From contig CAVONB010000006.1 in NCBI GenBank assembly GCA_963697205.1, positions 372,001 through 436,000 on the forward strand: DNA of 64,000 nucleotides, read 5' to 3'. Made by a program: the position numbers and the translations under genes. Shown in pieces: positions 18,592 through 26,559 of this stretch; the first letter of the stretch is position 1; the number at the start of each line of letters is the position of its first letter. The notes below the pieces were generated by a model that worked only from the letters and a program-made list of their open reading frames with translations, was not told the origin of the DNA and searched no databases. The DNA comes from CAVONB01 sp963697205 (GTDB lineage Bacteria; Pseudomonadota; Alphaproteobacteria; Rhizobiales; Hyphomicrobiaceae).

Positions 18592-19874
18592 TCACGCCGC
18601 GATCTCGTCGGCTGCGCGCGCACCGCGGACGGATGAAGGATCCGCCTGATCCGCTACTTTTCCAGCCCCCCGCGCGCCTGCGACGTCGATCAGCGCGGCG
18701 GCAAGTTGCGCCACCTTGGCGTCCCAGCTTTCACCGGCCACGCGCGCGCGCGAGATGTCTGCGTCGAAAGGTTGGGAAAGTGCGCGCCGGATCGCTGCGG
18801 CGAATGCGGCAGCGCCGTCCGCGACGTGAACGAGATCGCGCCAGCCGTCGAGTGCGTGGAAATCGGTCGTCACGATCGGCCGGCCGACCGCCAGGTATTC
18901 CTTCAGCTTGATCGGATTGCAGGCCTTGATCCACTCGCTGCGGTTCCACGGCATGATCAGGACGTCGGACGCCGCCATGTAGTCGGCAACCGCGTCGTAG
19001 GGCTTTCGTCCTAGGAAGCGAGACGTTGGGCGCCGGGCACCAGCCTTCGGGAAGCGAGCACCCGCCGATCATCACGAAATGGCAGTCCGGCAGCGCCCGG
19101 GCGACATCCAGGAACAGCGGCGGATCGAACGTGTGCGCGTCGATCCCGCCGATGAAACCAATGCGCGGGCGCCCCAGCGCGGCGGCCTCGGCCGGCTCCG
19201 GCGTCTCTCCACGGCCGGCGGCCACGAACTTTCCGAGGTCGACACCGTGCGTGATCAGCAGCGTCCGCTTGACCGTGCCGCGCTCTTCGGCTTCCAGGTG
19301 TGGCGCGGCGTAGACCACGAGATCGGCGCGCGCCTTGAGTTGCGCGATCTGCCGCCCGACGACATCCGCGATCGGCTTCAGGAAAGGCCTCGAACCGGTC
19401 GGTCCGCTGCAACACCACGGCGCAGGCCGGAATGTGATCGATGAGCGCCGCACCCGCCGGACAATGCACCCAAAGTAGCGGCCGGCGGATGCCCGCACGC
19501 CGCGCCGCGATCCGGATCTGGGGACCCAGCGCCCACGATGAGAAGAACGCGGCCGCGCGGCCGGGCGCTGTCACGGGGGAGAACACCCAGAAGCCGGGCT
19601 CGGCTTCCACCAGCCCGCGCGCAAAACTTTTCAATTTGCGCCCGATACGCTGGGCGAACTGCCGGTCGTGACGCACGCTCGGCATGCGCACGCCCAGCGA
19701 GTTGACGAACAGCACCGGCCATCGCTTGGCGAGCCGCCGCATCACCTGGAAATCGAAGTGACCGCGGTTGTGATACCACCAGTCCTCGCCGCCGATGCAG
19801 ATGATGCCATCGAAATCCGCCTGCGTGCCGCCGCTCTTTGTCATGAGCCCGAAGCCTTGCCGTCTGGTGTTCAT
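18592..19874 (-). pseudogene. Glycosyltransferase (GT4-like), two frame disruptions
   Basis: One GT-B glycosyltransferase spread over three frames. The N-terminal part contains ICIGGEDWWYHNRGHFDF, the middle GRPRIGFIGGIDAHTFDP, and the C-terminal part ACNPIKLKEYLAVGRPIVTT, the donor-binding E-x-L motif of GT4 enzymes. Frames break near 19384 (an extra A on the plus strand in AGGAAAGG) and near 19015 (an extra G in TAGGAAG); removing one base at each site restores one continuous chain of about 427 residues with no other stops. Protein conservation on both sides is good, so a sequence error or a very recent mutation is more likely than old decay. The gene runs opposite to its neighbours. The start is ATG 19874, with ATG 19886 and 19844 as alternatives. 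Confidence 0.75.
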
Positions 19875-20032
19875 CGGTGCGGGCACTGTCGCACGCGGCC
19901 CGTTAATCGAGCGTTAGTCAGCGTCTCGCTGCGATACCGCCGGCCCTTAACGCCGTCTTAGACACACCCGCTCTAGGCTTCTCGATGACGAACCGGCCCA
20001 TGGTGGGCCCGGCGCTGGCGAGCGCACTGGAT

Positions 20033-21043
20033 ATGACGACAGTGAGACGGGACGCGGTCGAGGTCTCCATCCTCGTGGTGAGCTACAACACGAGGGCGAT
20101 GACGCTCGCGTGCCCTGGATTCGATCGCGCGCGAGACCACGCTGTCCCACGAGGTCATCGTCGTCGACAATGCATCTGCCGACGGTTCCGCCGCCGCGAT
20201 CGCGGACCATCCTTCAAGCCTCGGCTGATCGCGCGCACCGACAACGTCGGCTTCGCGCGCGGCCAACAACATCGCTGCCACCGAAGCGCGCGGCGATTTC
20301 ATCCTGCTGCTCAATCCCGACACCGTGGTGCGCGATCAGGCCATCGACCGCCTCGTCGCCTTCGCCCGCCGCGGCCGAGCGCCGGCATCTGGGGCGGGCG
20401 CACCTGTTCGCCGATGGCTCACTCAATCCCGTCGAGCTGCTGGGGCCGCATGACGTCGTGGAACCTCGTTCTGCCGCGCCAGCCGGACTGACTGGCGTCT
20501 TCTCCAACAGTGAGATCTTCAACGGCGAAGCCTATGGCGGCTGGCGTCGCGACACCGAGCGCGCCGTCGACATCGTTTGCGGCTGCTTTCTGCTGCTGCG
20601 CACGCCAGCGATGGGAAGCACTCGACGGCTTCGACCCGCAGTTCTTCATGTATGGCGAGGAGGCGGACCTGTGCCTGCGCGCCCGCCGCTTCGGCGCCCG
20701 TCCTGCGATCACGCCTGAAGCCTGTATCGTCCACTACGGCGCCGCATCGGAAACCGCGCGTGTCGGCAAGATGACGCGCCTGCTGTCGGCCAAGGCAATG
20801 ATGATCGCGCGCCACTGGCATCCCGTGCTGCGGCCGCTGGGTCTGTCGCTGCTTGCCCTGTGGCCGGCCTCGCGCGCGTTGGCGACCGGGCTGCGCGCCC
20901 GGATGACCGGCCGCGCGAGCGATATGGAGACCGCGCGCACCTGGCAGGAAATCTGGCAGGCGCGTGCCGCCTGGCGCAGCGGCTACCCCGCGCCGCGCTC
21001 CGATGGCGCCGACGTCGCCGATGCCGCCCCGGCCTCCGCATGA
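20033..21043 (+). pseudogene. Glycosyltransferase family 2 (rhamnosyltransferase-like), multiply frameshifted
   Basis: A GT2 enzyme whose parts are all recognisable: VSILVVSYNTRAM, HEVIVVDNASADGS, TDNVGFAR, DFILLLNPDTVVRDQ, AGIWGGRT, NPSSCWGRMT, YGGWRRDTERAVDIVCGC and DGFDPQFFMYGEEADLCLRA. They lie in different frames, with about nine single-base breaks between 20114 and 20611 (extra C near 20114, extra G near 20262, 20431 and 20468, extra C near 20483, extra A near 20611, and losses near 20375 and 20403, plus an ambiguous one near 20215). The last 430 bp are intact. The peptide content shows no decay apart from the indels, so poor base calling is the leading explanation. In the locus it would add a sugar to the lipid-linked repeat unit. 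Confidence 0.75.
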
Positions 21044-21052
21044 GGGCGTAGA

Positions 21053-21904
21053 ATGAACAGCGCCCGCCCGTCCTCGCCGCCGCAAGCGCGAGACCTCGTG
21101 ACAGTTTGCACGACGCCGTCGCTCCTGACCGATGTCGCCTTCACCATCGGCACGCTCGTCACCGACCCTGCCCAGTACGCCGCCATGCGTCAGACGCTTC
21201 TCGAGGGCGGGTTCACCGATCGAGATTGCGAATATCTGACGATCGACAACACGGGTCCCGCGCAGACCTGCGCTTATCGCGGTCTCGATGCCATCCTCGC
21301 CTGCGCGCGCGGACGCATCGTCGTGCTGTGTCATCAGGATGTGCGCCTGATCGACGGCGCGGGACGCTTGGCGCTCGAGGCGCGCTTGGCCGAGCTGGAG
21401 GCCCGCGATCCCGCTTGGGCCTTGGCCGGCAATGCCGGCGCCACATCCCCCGGCATGCTCGCCCTGCGCATCTCCGATCCGCACGGGAGCGATCGCCATG
21501 TCGGCCAACTGCCCGCCCGCGTCATGAGCCTCGACGAGAACTTCATCGTCGTGAAGCGCGACACGCGCGTCGGCTTCTCGCGCGACCTGTCCGGCTTCCA
21601 CTTTTACGGCGCCGACCTGTGTCTCGCCGCCGACGTCATGGGCTACAGCGCCTACGTGATCGACTTCCACCTCGCGCACCTGAGCGGGGGCCGGAAGGAC
21701 GCGAGCTTTGCGAAGATGGAGCGCGCCTTCCGCGACAAGTGGAGCTACGCGCTGCGCCCGCGCTGGATGCAGACGACGTGCGCACTGGTACGACTTGCCG
21801 GCCATCGCTTCGGTCGCATGACCGGGAGACTTGCCGAGCGGCCCTATCGCAGCCTGAGCCGTCGCAAGCCCGATGCCGCCGGCTGGACCCGGGCCGATCA
21901 CTGA
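21053..21904 (+). CDS. Glycosyltransferase with StrF-like domain
   Basis: A 283-residue soluble protein. VVLCHQDVRLI in the middle and SGFHFYGADLCLAADVMGY towards the C-terminus are the hallmark blocks of the StrF-type GT-A domain (Glyco_tranf_2_5). These lie where GT2 enzymes carry their metal-binding and acceptor motifs. The C-terminal 60 residues are basic. The gene starts 9 bp after the GT2 gene on the same strand, so they are likely cotranscribed, and it is intact. Donor and acceptor sugars cannot be predicted. Confidence 0.78.
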   Translation: MNSARPSSPPQARDLVTVCTTPSLLTDVAFTIGTLVTDPAQYAAMRQTLLEGGFTDRDCEYLTIDNTGPAQTCAYRGLDAILACARGRIVVLCHQDVRLIDGAGRLALEARLAELEARDPAWALAGNAGATSPGMLALRISDPHGSDRHVGQLPARVMSLDENFIVVKRDTRVGFSRDLSGFHFYGADLCLAADVMGYSAYVIDFHLAHLSGGRKDASFAKMERAFRDKWSYALRPRWMQTTCALVRLAGHRFGRMTGRLAERPYRSLSRRKPDAAGWTRADH

Positions 21905-21939
21905 GTTCGCACAACGCCCCGTTCGTGTCAGCGTGCCCG

Positions 21940-22839
21940 CTATTTCGCGGCGCGTGCGATCCCGGCCATGCGCTCGAGCACGCTGCAAACCGCCGCCGTA
22001 TCCTCGCCCCCTTGGCCGTTGGCCATCGCTGCGTCGTAGATCGCCTGCGTCGCGTTGAACAGCGGCGTCGGTGCCGCAAGCCCGTGCGCCAGCGCCCCGA
22101 TCGCGCCCATGTCCTTGGCCCACGTCGAGATTTTCATCGTCGGCGGCACATACTGATTGTCGACCATCATCTTGCCGCGGAACTCGAACACGCGGTTTGT
22201 CGCCCCGGCGTTGATCACCTCCCAGACCTGCCGCGCATCGAGCCCGGCTTTCATGCCGAGCACCATCGTCTCGCCGGCCGCCACGTTGTTGATGGCGACG
22301 AGGTGGTTGGTCACGAGCTTCATCTTCGAGCCGTTGCCGTAGGGCCCGAGCTTCATCGTCTTGCGGCCGATCGCGCCGAATACGGGCTCGAGCCGGGCAA
22401 GCGTGGCGTCCTCGCCGCTCGCATAAACGACGAGCTCTGCGTTCTCCGCGTGCGGCCCCGTGCCCAGCATGGGACTATCGACGATCGCGTGACCGGCATC
22501 GGCCAGGATCTTGCCGACTGCGAGCTTGTCGTCGAGAGCCAGCGTGCTCGCCTCGATCACGGTGCGCGGCCCGGCCTTGGTGGCAGCGATGATCCCGGCC
22601 GTGTCGTACACCGCTTGCGTGACCGCGAGGCTGGTCACGATGTCGGGCGCGCGCTCGGCGACGTCGGCAGCCGAACCGGCAATCGCGACGCCGCCCGCCT
22701 TGGCCCTGTCGCACGCGCCGGCGTCCACGTCGTAGCCGACGACGCTGAACCCGGCCTTCGCCAGGTTGCGCGCCATCGCGCCGCCCATGATCCCGAGCCC
22801 GATAACGCCGATCGTTCCCTTGCCGCTGCCCGCGCTCAT
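21940..22839 (-). CDS. NAD(P)-dependent beta-hydroxyacid dehydrogenase, HIBADH family
   Basis: A 299-residue two-domain dehydrogenase. The Rossmann motif GVIGLGIMGGAMARNLAKAG is near the N-terminus, the substrate-binding loop reads DSPMLGTGPHAENAELVVY, and the catalytic lysine lies in GNGSKMKLVTNHL (GxGxxxKxxxN). The start at 22839 is preceded by AAGGAGGAAACC, a strong ribosome site. Family members oxidise 3-hydroxyisobutyrate, tartronate semialdehyde or related acids, or reduce succinic semialdehyde. The substrate is not decidable. It runs opposite to the flanking glycosyltransferase and sulfotransferase genes, so a role in polysaccharide synthesis is doubtful. Confidence 0.88.
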   Translation of the reverse strand: MSAGSGKGTIGVIGLGIMGGAMARNLAKAGFSVVGYDVDAGACDRAKAGGVAIAGSAADVAERAPDIVTSLAVTQAVYDTAGIIAATKAGPRTVIEASTLALDDKLAVGKILADAGHAIVDSPMLGTGPHAENAELVVYASGEDATLARLEPVFGAIGRKTMKLGPYGNGSKMKLVTNHLVAINNVAAGETMVLGMKAGLDARQVWEVINAGATNRVFEFRGKMMVDNQYVPPTMKISTWAKDMGAIGALAHGLAAPTPLFNATQAIYDAAMANGQGGEDTAAVCSVLERMAGIARAAK

Positions 22840-23003
22840 GGTGGTTTCCTCCTTGCCGCGCTGTCCGAAGTCGGGCGCATGATAGGGGCGGCGAGGACAC
22901 ATGCAACGGCGAACCGCGCCGCCCCGCATCGTTAACGGCAGCGTAACCGGCGCGCCCTAGCATCGCCCGATCCACGTCGCCACCAGATCGGGGTCCAAGG
23001 CGC

Positions 23004-23876
23004 ATGCCAGCCCTTTTGCGTTCCTCCGCCGGGCCGGTTCAGCCCGTCATCCTCGCCGGCATGCATCGCTCCGGCACGAGCCTCCTGACGGAGGTGCTCG
23101 ACGATCTCGGCTTGTTCGTCGGCAGGAAGCTGGACGAGAACCACGAGGCGACGTTCTTCCTGACGATCAACAACTGGCTCATGCGCCAGGCGGGCGGCGC
23201 TTGGGATCACCCAGAGCCGTTCACGGATTTCCTGCGCCATGACGCCTTCGTCGACGCGCGCGTTGCGCAAATCCGCCAGATGCTGCGGATGCCGCGGGCC
23301 ATCGAGTACCTGGGGCTCGCCGACTATGCCCGCCTCGGCGACGTCGCGCACATGGACCGGCCCTGGGGCTGGAAGGACCCGCGCAACTCCTTCACGCTGC
23401 CCCTGTGGCTGAAGCTCTTCCCAGGCGCCAAACTGCTCGTCATCCATCGCCACGGCGCCGATGTCGCAGCCAGCCTCGCCGTGCGTGCCGCCCGCATCAC
23501 CAAGGCCATCGCCGAGGACGCCGACGGACTGGGCCGCTGGCGCTGGCGTCTGCCCCTGCCCAACCAGTCTCTGGCGCGTTGCCTCGATCCGGAGGAGGGC
23601 ATCAAGCTGTGGACCAGCTATTGCGCGGCCGTCGACCGTCATGCCGCGGCGATGGGCGAGAATGCCCTTATCATGCGCTACGAGGATTTCCTGGACGACC
23701 CGCGCCCTTCCCTCGAGCGCGCGCTGGCGTTCGTCGGCCTGCAGCCGGGCGAGGCCCGCATCGCACAGGCCCTGGCGCGCTTGAAGCCGCAACGCGCCTA
23801 CAGCTATCGCAACGATGCGCAACTGACGGCGCTGGCCGAGCGTCACCGCGCGAGCCTGATGACCTTCGGCTACTGA
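23004..23876 (+). CDS. Sulfotransferase family protein
   Basis: A 290-residue cytoplasmic protein. ILAGMHRSGTSLL (HRSGTS at residues 21-26) is the PAPS 5'-phosphosulfate-binding loop; LLVIHRHGADVAASLAVRA supplies the 3'-phosphate-binding region, and MRYEDFLDDPRPSLERAL is the usual C-terminal block of bacterial Sulfotransfer_1/3 proteins. It would move sulfate from PAPS to a hydroxyl group on a sugar or lipid. Its place between glycosyltransferases and the flippase argues for sulfation of the locus's polysaccharide (inference). No PAPS synthesis genes are in the window. Confidence 0.82.
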   Translation: MPALLRSSAGPVQPVILAGMHRSGTSLLTEVLDDLGLFVGRKLDENHEATFFLTINNWLMRQAGGAWDHPEPFTDFLRHDAFVDARVAQIRQMLRMPRAIEYLGLADYARLGDVAHMDRPWGWKDPRNSFTLPLWLKLFPGAKLLVIHRHGADVAASLAVRAARITKAIAEDADGLGRWRWRLPLPNQSLARCLDPEEGIKLWTSYCAAVDRHAAAMGENALIMRYEDFLDDPRPSLERALAFVGLQPGEARIAQALARLKPQRAYSYRNDAQLTALAERHRASLMTFGY

Positions 23877-23912
23877 TGTGTTGACGGCCGTGCGTGGGGA
23901 TTTCGCCGCGTC

Positions 23913-25349
23913 TCAGCGCGCCGCGCCGGTTTGGCGCAAGAGCCCGAGCCGCACGACGTTCCACACGTGCATGCCATAGAGCAGCACGAGGCTTGCAAGC
24001 GTGGCGAGCGCCGCGCCCGTGCCCCCGAAGCGCGGAATGAGGAACAGGTTCAGCCCGGCGTTGAATACGAGCGCGACCACGTTCGCCCAGCCGACCAGCC
24101 GCGCGTTGCCCGTCATCGTCAGCAGTGGCAGGGCCGGGAACAGCAGCGCCATCACCGTGTAGCCCGCCAGCAGGATGACCAGCGGCACATGCGCCGCCGC
24201 AAAGCTTGCCCCGATCATCGGCTGCGCCAGCTGGAACACGACCACCATCGCCACCGCGCCCGCCACCGTCACCAGGGCCGCAGCCACGGCATAGCGCACG
24301 ATTTGCCCGCGCAGCGCCGACAGCGCGCCGGTTGCCGCGTGACGCGAGATCTCCGGCGACAAGATCGCCTGGCTCGCCGTGGCGACCAGCAGCGCGACGG
24401 CCGCGATCTGCGCGGCGAGCCGATAGTGTCCGACGTCCGCCGCATCGGCGAGCATGCCGAGCATCACGACGTCGAGCCGCGTGGCCAGCAGCGTCGTCAG
24501 TCCCACGAACAGAAAGGGCAGCGCCTGGCGCAACGCCGCGCTGGAAAAGCGGCCGCGAAGCGACGTCAGCGCCACCGGAGCCGCGCGCCGCGCAAGCCCG
24601 ATGGCCACGACCAGCGTCAGTACCGAGGCGGTGACCTGCGCGAGCACGGCCACCTGGGCGTTGCCCGCCAGCGCGCCGGCGAGCGCCAGCGCGCCGATCG
24701 CCGCCAGCATCAGCACAGGGCGCACGACGCGCTCGGGAACAAGGCTCGTCACGGGCCGATGGACGCCGAGCAGCACCGCTTCGCGCTGCCGCTGCAGCGC
24801 GGTCAGAACCACCATCGGCAGTCCCGCAACGAAGGCGAGATGTGCGCCTGCCCCCGCGTCGGGCAGGATGAAGGGGGCGGCCAGCGCAGCACCGGCCGCC
24901 AGCGCGATCGCGGCCGCGAGCGACAGCCGCCACGATGTGGCCAGAAGGTCGGCGGTGGCCTGTGCACCGGCGTGCGCGGCCCCATCTGCTTGCGAGGATG
25001 CGTCGACGCGATCGGGCAGCCGTGCCGTCTCGCGGACGATCAGTTGCGGAAACCCGAGCGCGGCCACGAAGCCGAGGATGTTCGCCCACACGAGCGCCAG
25101 CGAATAGATACCGTAGTCCGCAGCGCCGAGCACGCGCGCCAGGATGATCGCCGTCACGAACGCTAGTGCATTCGACGCGACGTTGAGCCCGAAAGAGCCT
25201 GCCGCGCTGCGCGCCAGGCGGCTTTGGCGCAGTGCGCGTGCATGCGAGTGCAGCCGCCGCGCCATGCCTGCGCCGGCCGCGCGCGGTCCGGCGGCCGGGG
25301 CGGCACCCGCCAGCGTCGACGTCGCAGCAGCGTCAGTTCCGGTGGGCAC
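23913..25349 (-). CDS. Wzx-like polysaccharide flippase
   Basis: A 478-residue membrane protein of the MOP/polysaccharide transport superfamily with about twelve to fourteen hydrophobic segments. FGLNVASNALAFVTAIILAR followed by LGAADYGIYSLAL is the typical Wzx N-terminus. It would flip lipid-linked repeat units across the inner membrane, completing a Wzx/Wzy set with the polymerase at 17.1 kb. Starts are GTG at 25349 or ATG at 25265; the first 28 residues of the longer form are low-complexity Ala/Pro/Gly, so the shorter form is quite possible. It is convergent with the sulfotransferase gene (36 bp gap). Confidence 0.85.
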   Translation of the reverse strand: MPTGTDAAATSTLAGAAPAAGPRAAGAGMARRLHSHARALRQSRLARSAAGSFGLNVASNALAFVTAIILARVLGAADYGIYSLALVWANILGFVAALGFPQLIVRETARLPDRVDASSQADGAAHAGAQATADLLATSWRLSLAAAIALAAGAALAAPFILPDAGAGAHLAFVAGLPMVVLTALQRQREAVLLGVHRPVTSLVPERVVRPVLMLAAIGALALAGALAGNAQVAVLAQVTASVLTLVVAIGLARRAAPVALTSLRGRFSSAALRQALPFLFVGLTTLLATRLDVVMLGMLADAADVGHYRLAAQIAAVALLVATASQAILSPEISRHAATGALSALRGQIVRYAVAAALVTVAGAVAMVVVFQLAQPMIGASFAAAHVPLVILLAGYTVMALLFPALPLLTMTGNARLVGWANVVALVFNAGLNLFLIPRFGGTGAALATLASLVLLYGMHVWNVVRLGLLRQTGAAR

Positions 25350-25570
25350 GGCGGCGCATCCGTGTGAAGGCAGGGGCCGCCGGCAGCACCGTCGCGCACT
25401 CCCGCGACGGCGGCGGCGGCCGTTCGATGACCAGCGGCAGCGTATCGAACGGGTCTTAACAATCGCTCAAGGATTGCCCGCCGTCTGGCCCCGCCGCCTG
25501 CTGCGTCGGTCTGCCTCGTGCGGTGCTATGCAGCATCAACTCACCGACAAACCTAACGTGGAGGAGACCG

Positions 25571-26461
25571 ATGCGCGTCGGAATCGCAGGCCTGGGTCGC
25601 ATGGGCGGGAACATGGCCCTCAATCTGCTGGAAAAGGGTACCGAGGTCGTCGTCTGGAACCGTTCGCCCGACAAGGTCAAACCGGTCGCCGACGCCGGTG
25701 CCACGGTTGCGGCTAGTCCCAAGGCGCTCGCGTCCGGCGTCGACGCCATCATCACCATCCTGACCGACAAGGCCGCGATCGCGGCGATGTACGAAGGCCC
25801 CGACGGCATCCTGTCCGGCGACCTGAAGGGCAAGCTCGTGATCGAGATGTCGACGGTGCAGCCCGAAACCGAGCAGGCACTGGCCGAAAAGGTCGAGGCC
25901 AAGGGCGCCACGTTCGTGGAGTGTCCGGTCGGCGGCACCACCGGTCCCGCGCGCCAGGGCAAGCTGCTCGGCGTCGCCGGCTGCTCTGAGGAGGCGTTCG
26001 CGCGCGCCAAACCCCTGCTCGGCCAGATGTGCAGGCGCGCCGACCGCGTCGGTCCCGTCGGCGCAGGCTCCGCCATGAAGCTCGCACTGAACCTGCCGCT
26101 GCTGGTCTATTATCAGGTGCTCGGTGAGGCCTGCACACTGGTGGAGCGTTTCGGCGTCGACAAGGCCTGGATGATGGAGTTCCTGTCGGAGACCTCCGGC
26201 GGCCCCAACGCGCTGAAGAACCGCGGTCCCGCCATCGCCGGCACGTTCACCGGCAAGGATCCCGGACCCGTCACCATCGACGTCCAGGGTCTCGTGAAGG
26301 ATCTGCGCACCATGGTCGCGGAGGCAACGGCGTGCGACGCCCGCCTGCCGATGGTGGAGACCGCACTCACCGTCTACGAGGACGCGATGGAAAAGGGCTG
26401 GGGCCCCAAGGACGTCGTGTGGCTGCCGACATTCTGGCCGCAGCACCGCAAGGGCAAGTGA
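25571..26461 (+). CDS. NAD(P)-dependent beta-hydroxyacid dehydrogenase, HIBADH family (second copy)
   Basis: A 296-residue paralogue of the dehydrogenase at 21.9-22.8 kb. It has RVGIAGLGRMGGNMALNLLE (Rossmann loop), ECPVGGTTGPARQGKLLGV (substrate loop) and the catalytic lysine in GAGSAMKLALNL. The two proteins differ widely, so they are not a recent duplication. The start at 25571 follows GTGGAGGAG; an upstream frame extension has no ribosome site. It is divergent from the flippase gene and probably lies outside the polysaccharide operon. Substrate unknown. Confidence 0.88.
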   Translation: MRVGIAGLGRMGGNMALNLLEKGTEVVVWNRSPDKVKPVADAGATVAASPKALASGVDAIITILTDKAAIAAMYEGPDGILSGDLKGKLVIEMSTVQPETEQALAEKVEAKGATFVECPVGGTTGPARQGKLLGVAGCSEEAFARAKPLLGQMCRRADRVGPVGAGSAMKLALNLPLLVYYQVLGEACTLVERFGVDKAWMMEFLSETSGGPNALKNRGPAIAGTFTGKDPGPVTIDVQGLVKDLRTMVAEATACDARLPMVETALTVYEDAMEKGWGPKDVVWLPTFWPQHRKGK

Positions 26462-26496
26462 CGGGCTCAGCTCCGCGCACACGCACGACACATTGA

Positions 26497-26523
26497 AACG
26501 CCCGCTCCACTGGAGCGGGCGTT
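26497..26523. terminator. Hairpin between convergent genes
   Basis: AACGCCCGCTCCA paired with TGGAGCGGGCGTT, a perfect 13-bp stem with a single-base loop, between the dehydrogenase (plus) and L,D-transpeptidase (minus) stops. It lacks a strong U-run on either side but could serve as a bidirectional terminator. Confidence 0.6.
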
Positions 26524-26559
26524 GACCATTCGGATGATGCGTTTGACCGCGCGTGCTAC

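Noticed and set aside
18592..21043. Reading the glycosyltransferase pieces as several small separate genes
   Set aside because: The fragments are consecutive parts of two known enzyme folds; single-base corrections join them, and the pieces lack own start signals.
21940..26461. Tandem duplication of the two HIBADH-family dehydrogenase genes
   Set aside because: They lie on opposite strands 2.7 kb apart and share only family motifs, so they are not recent duplicates.
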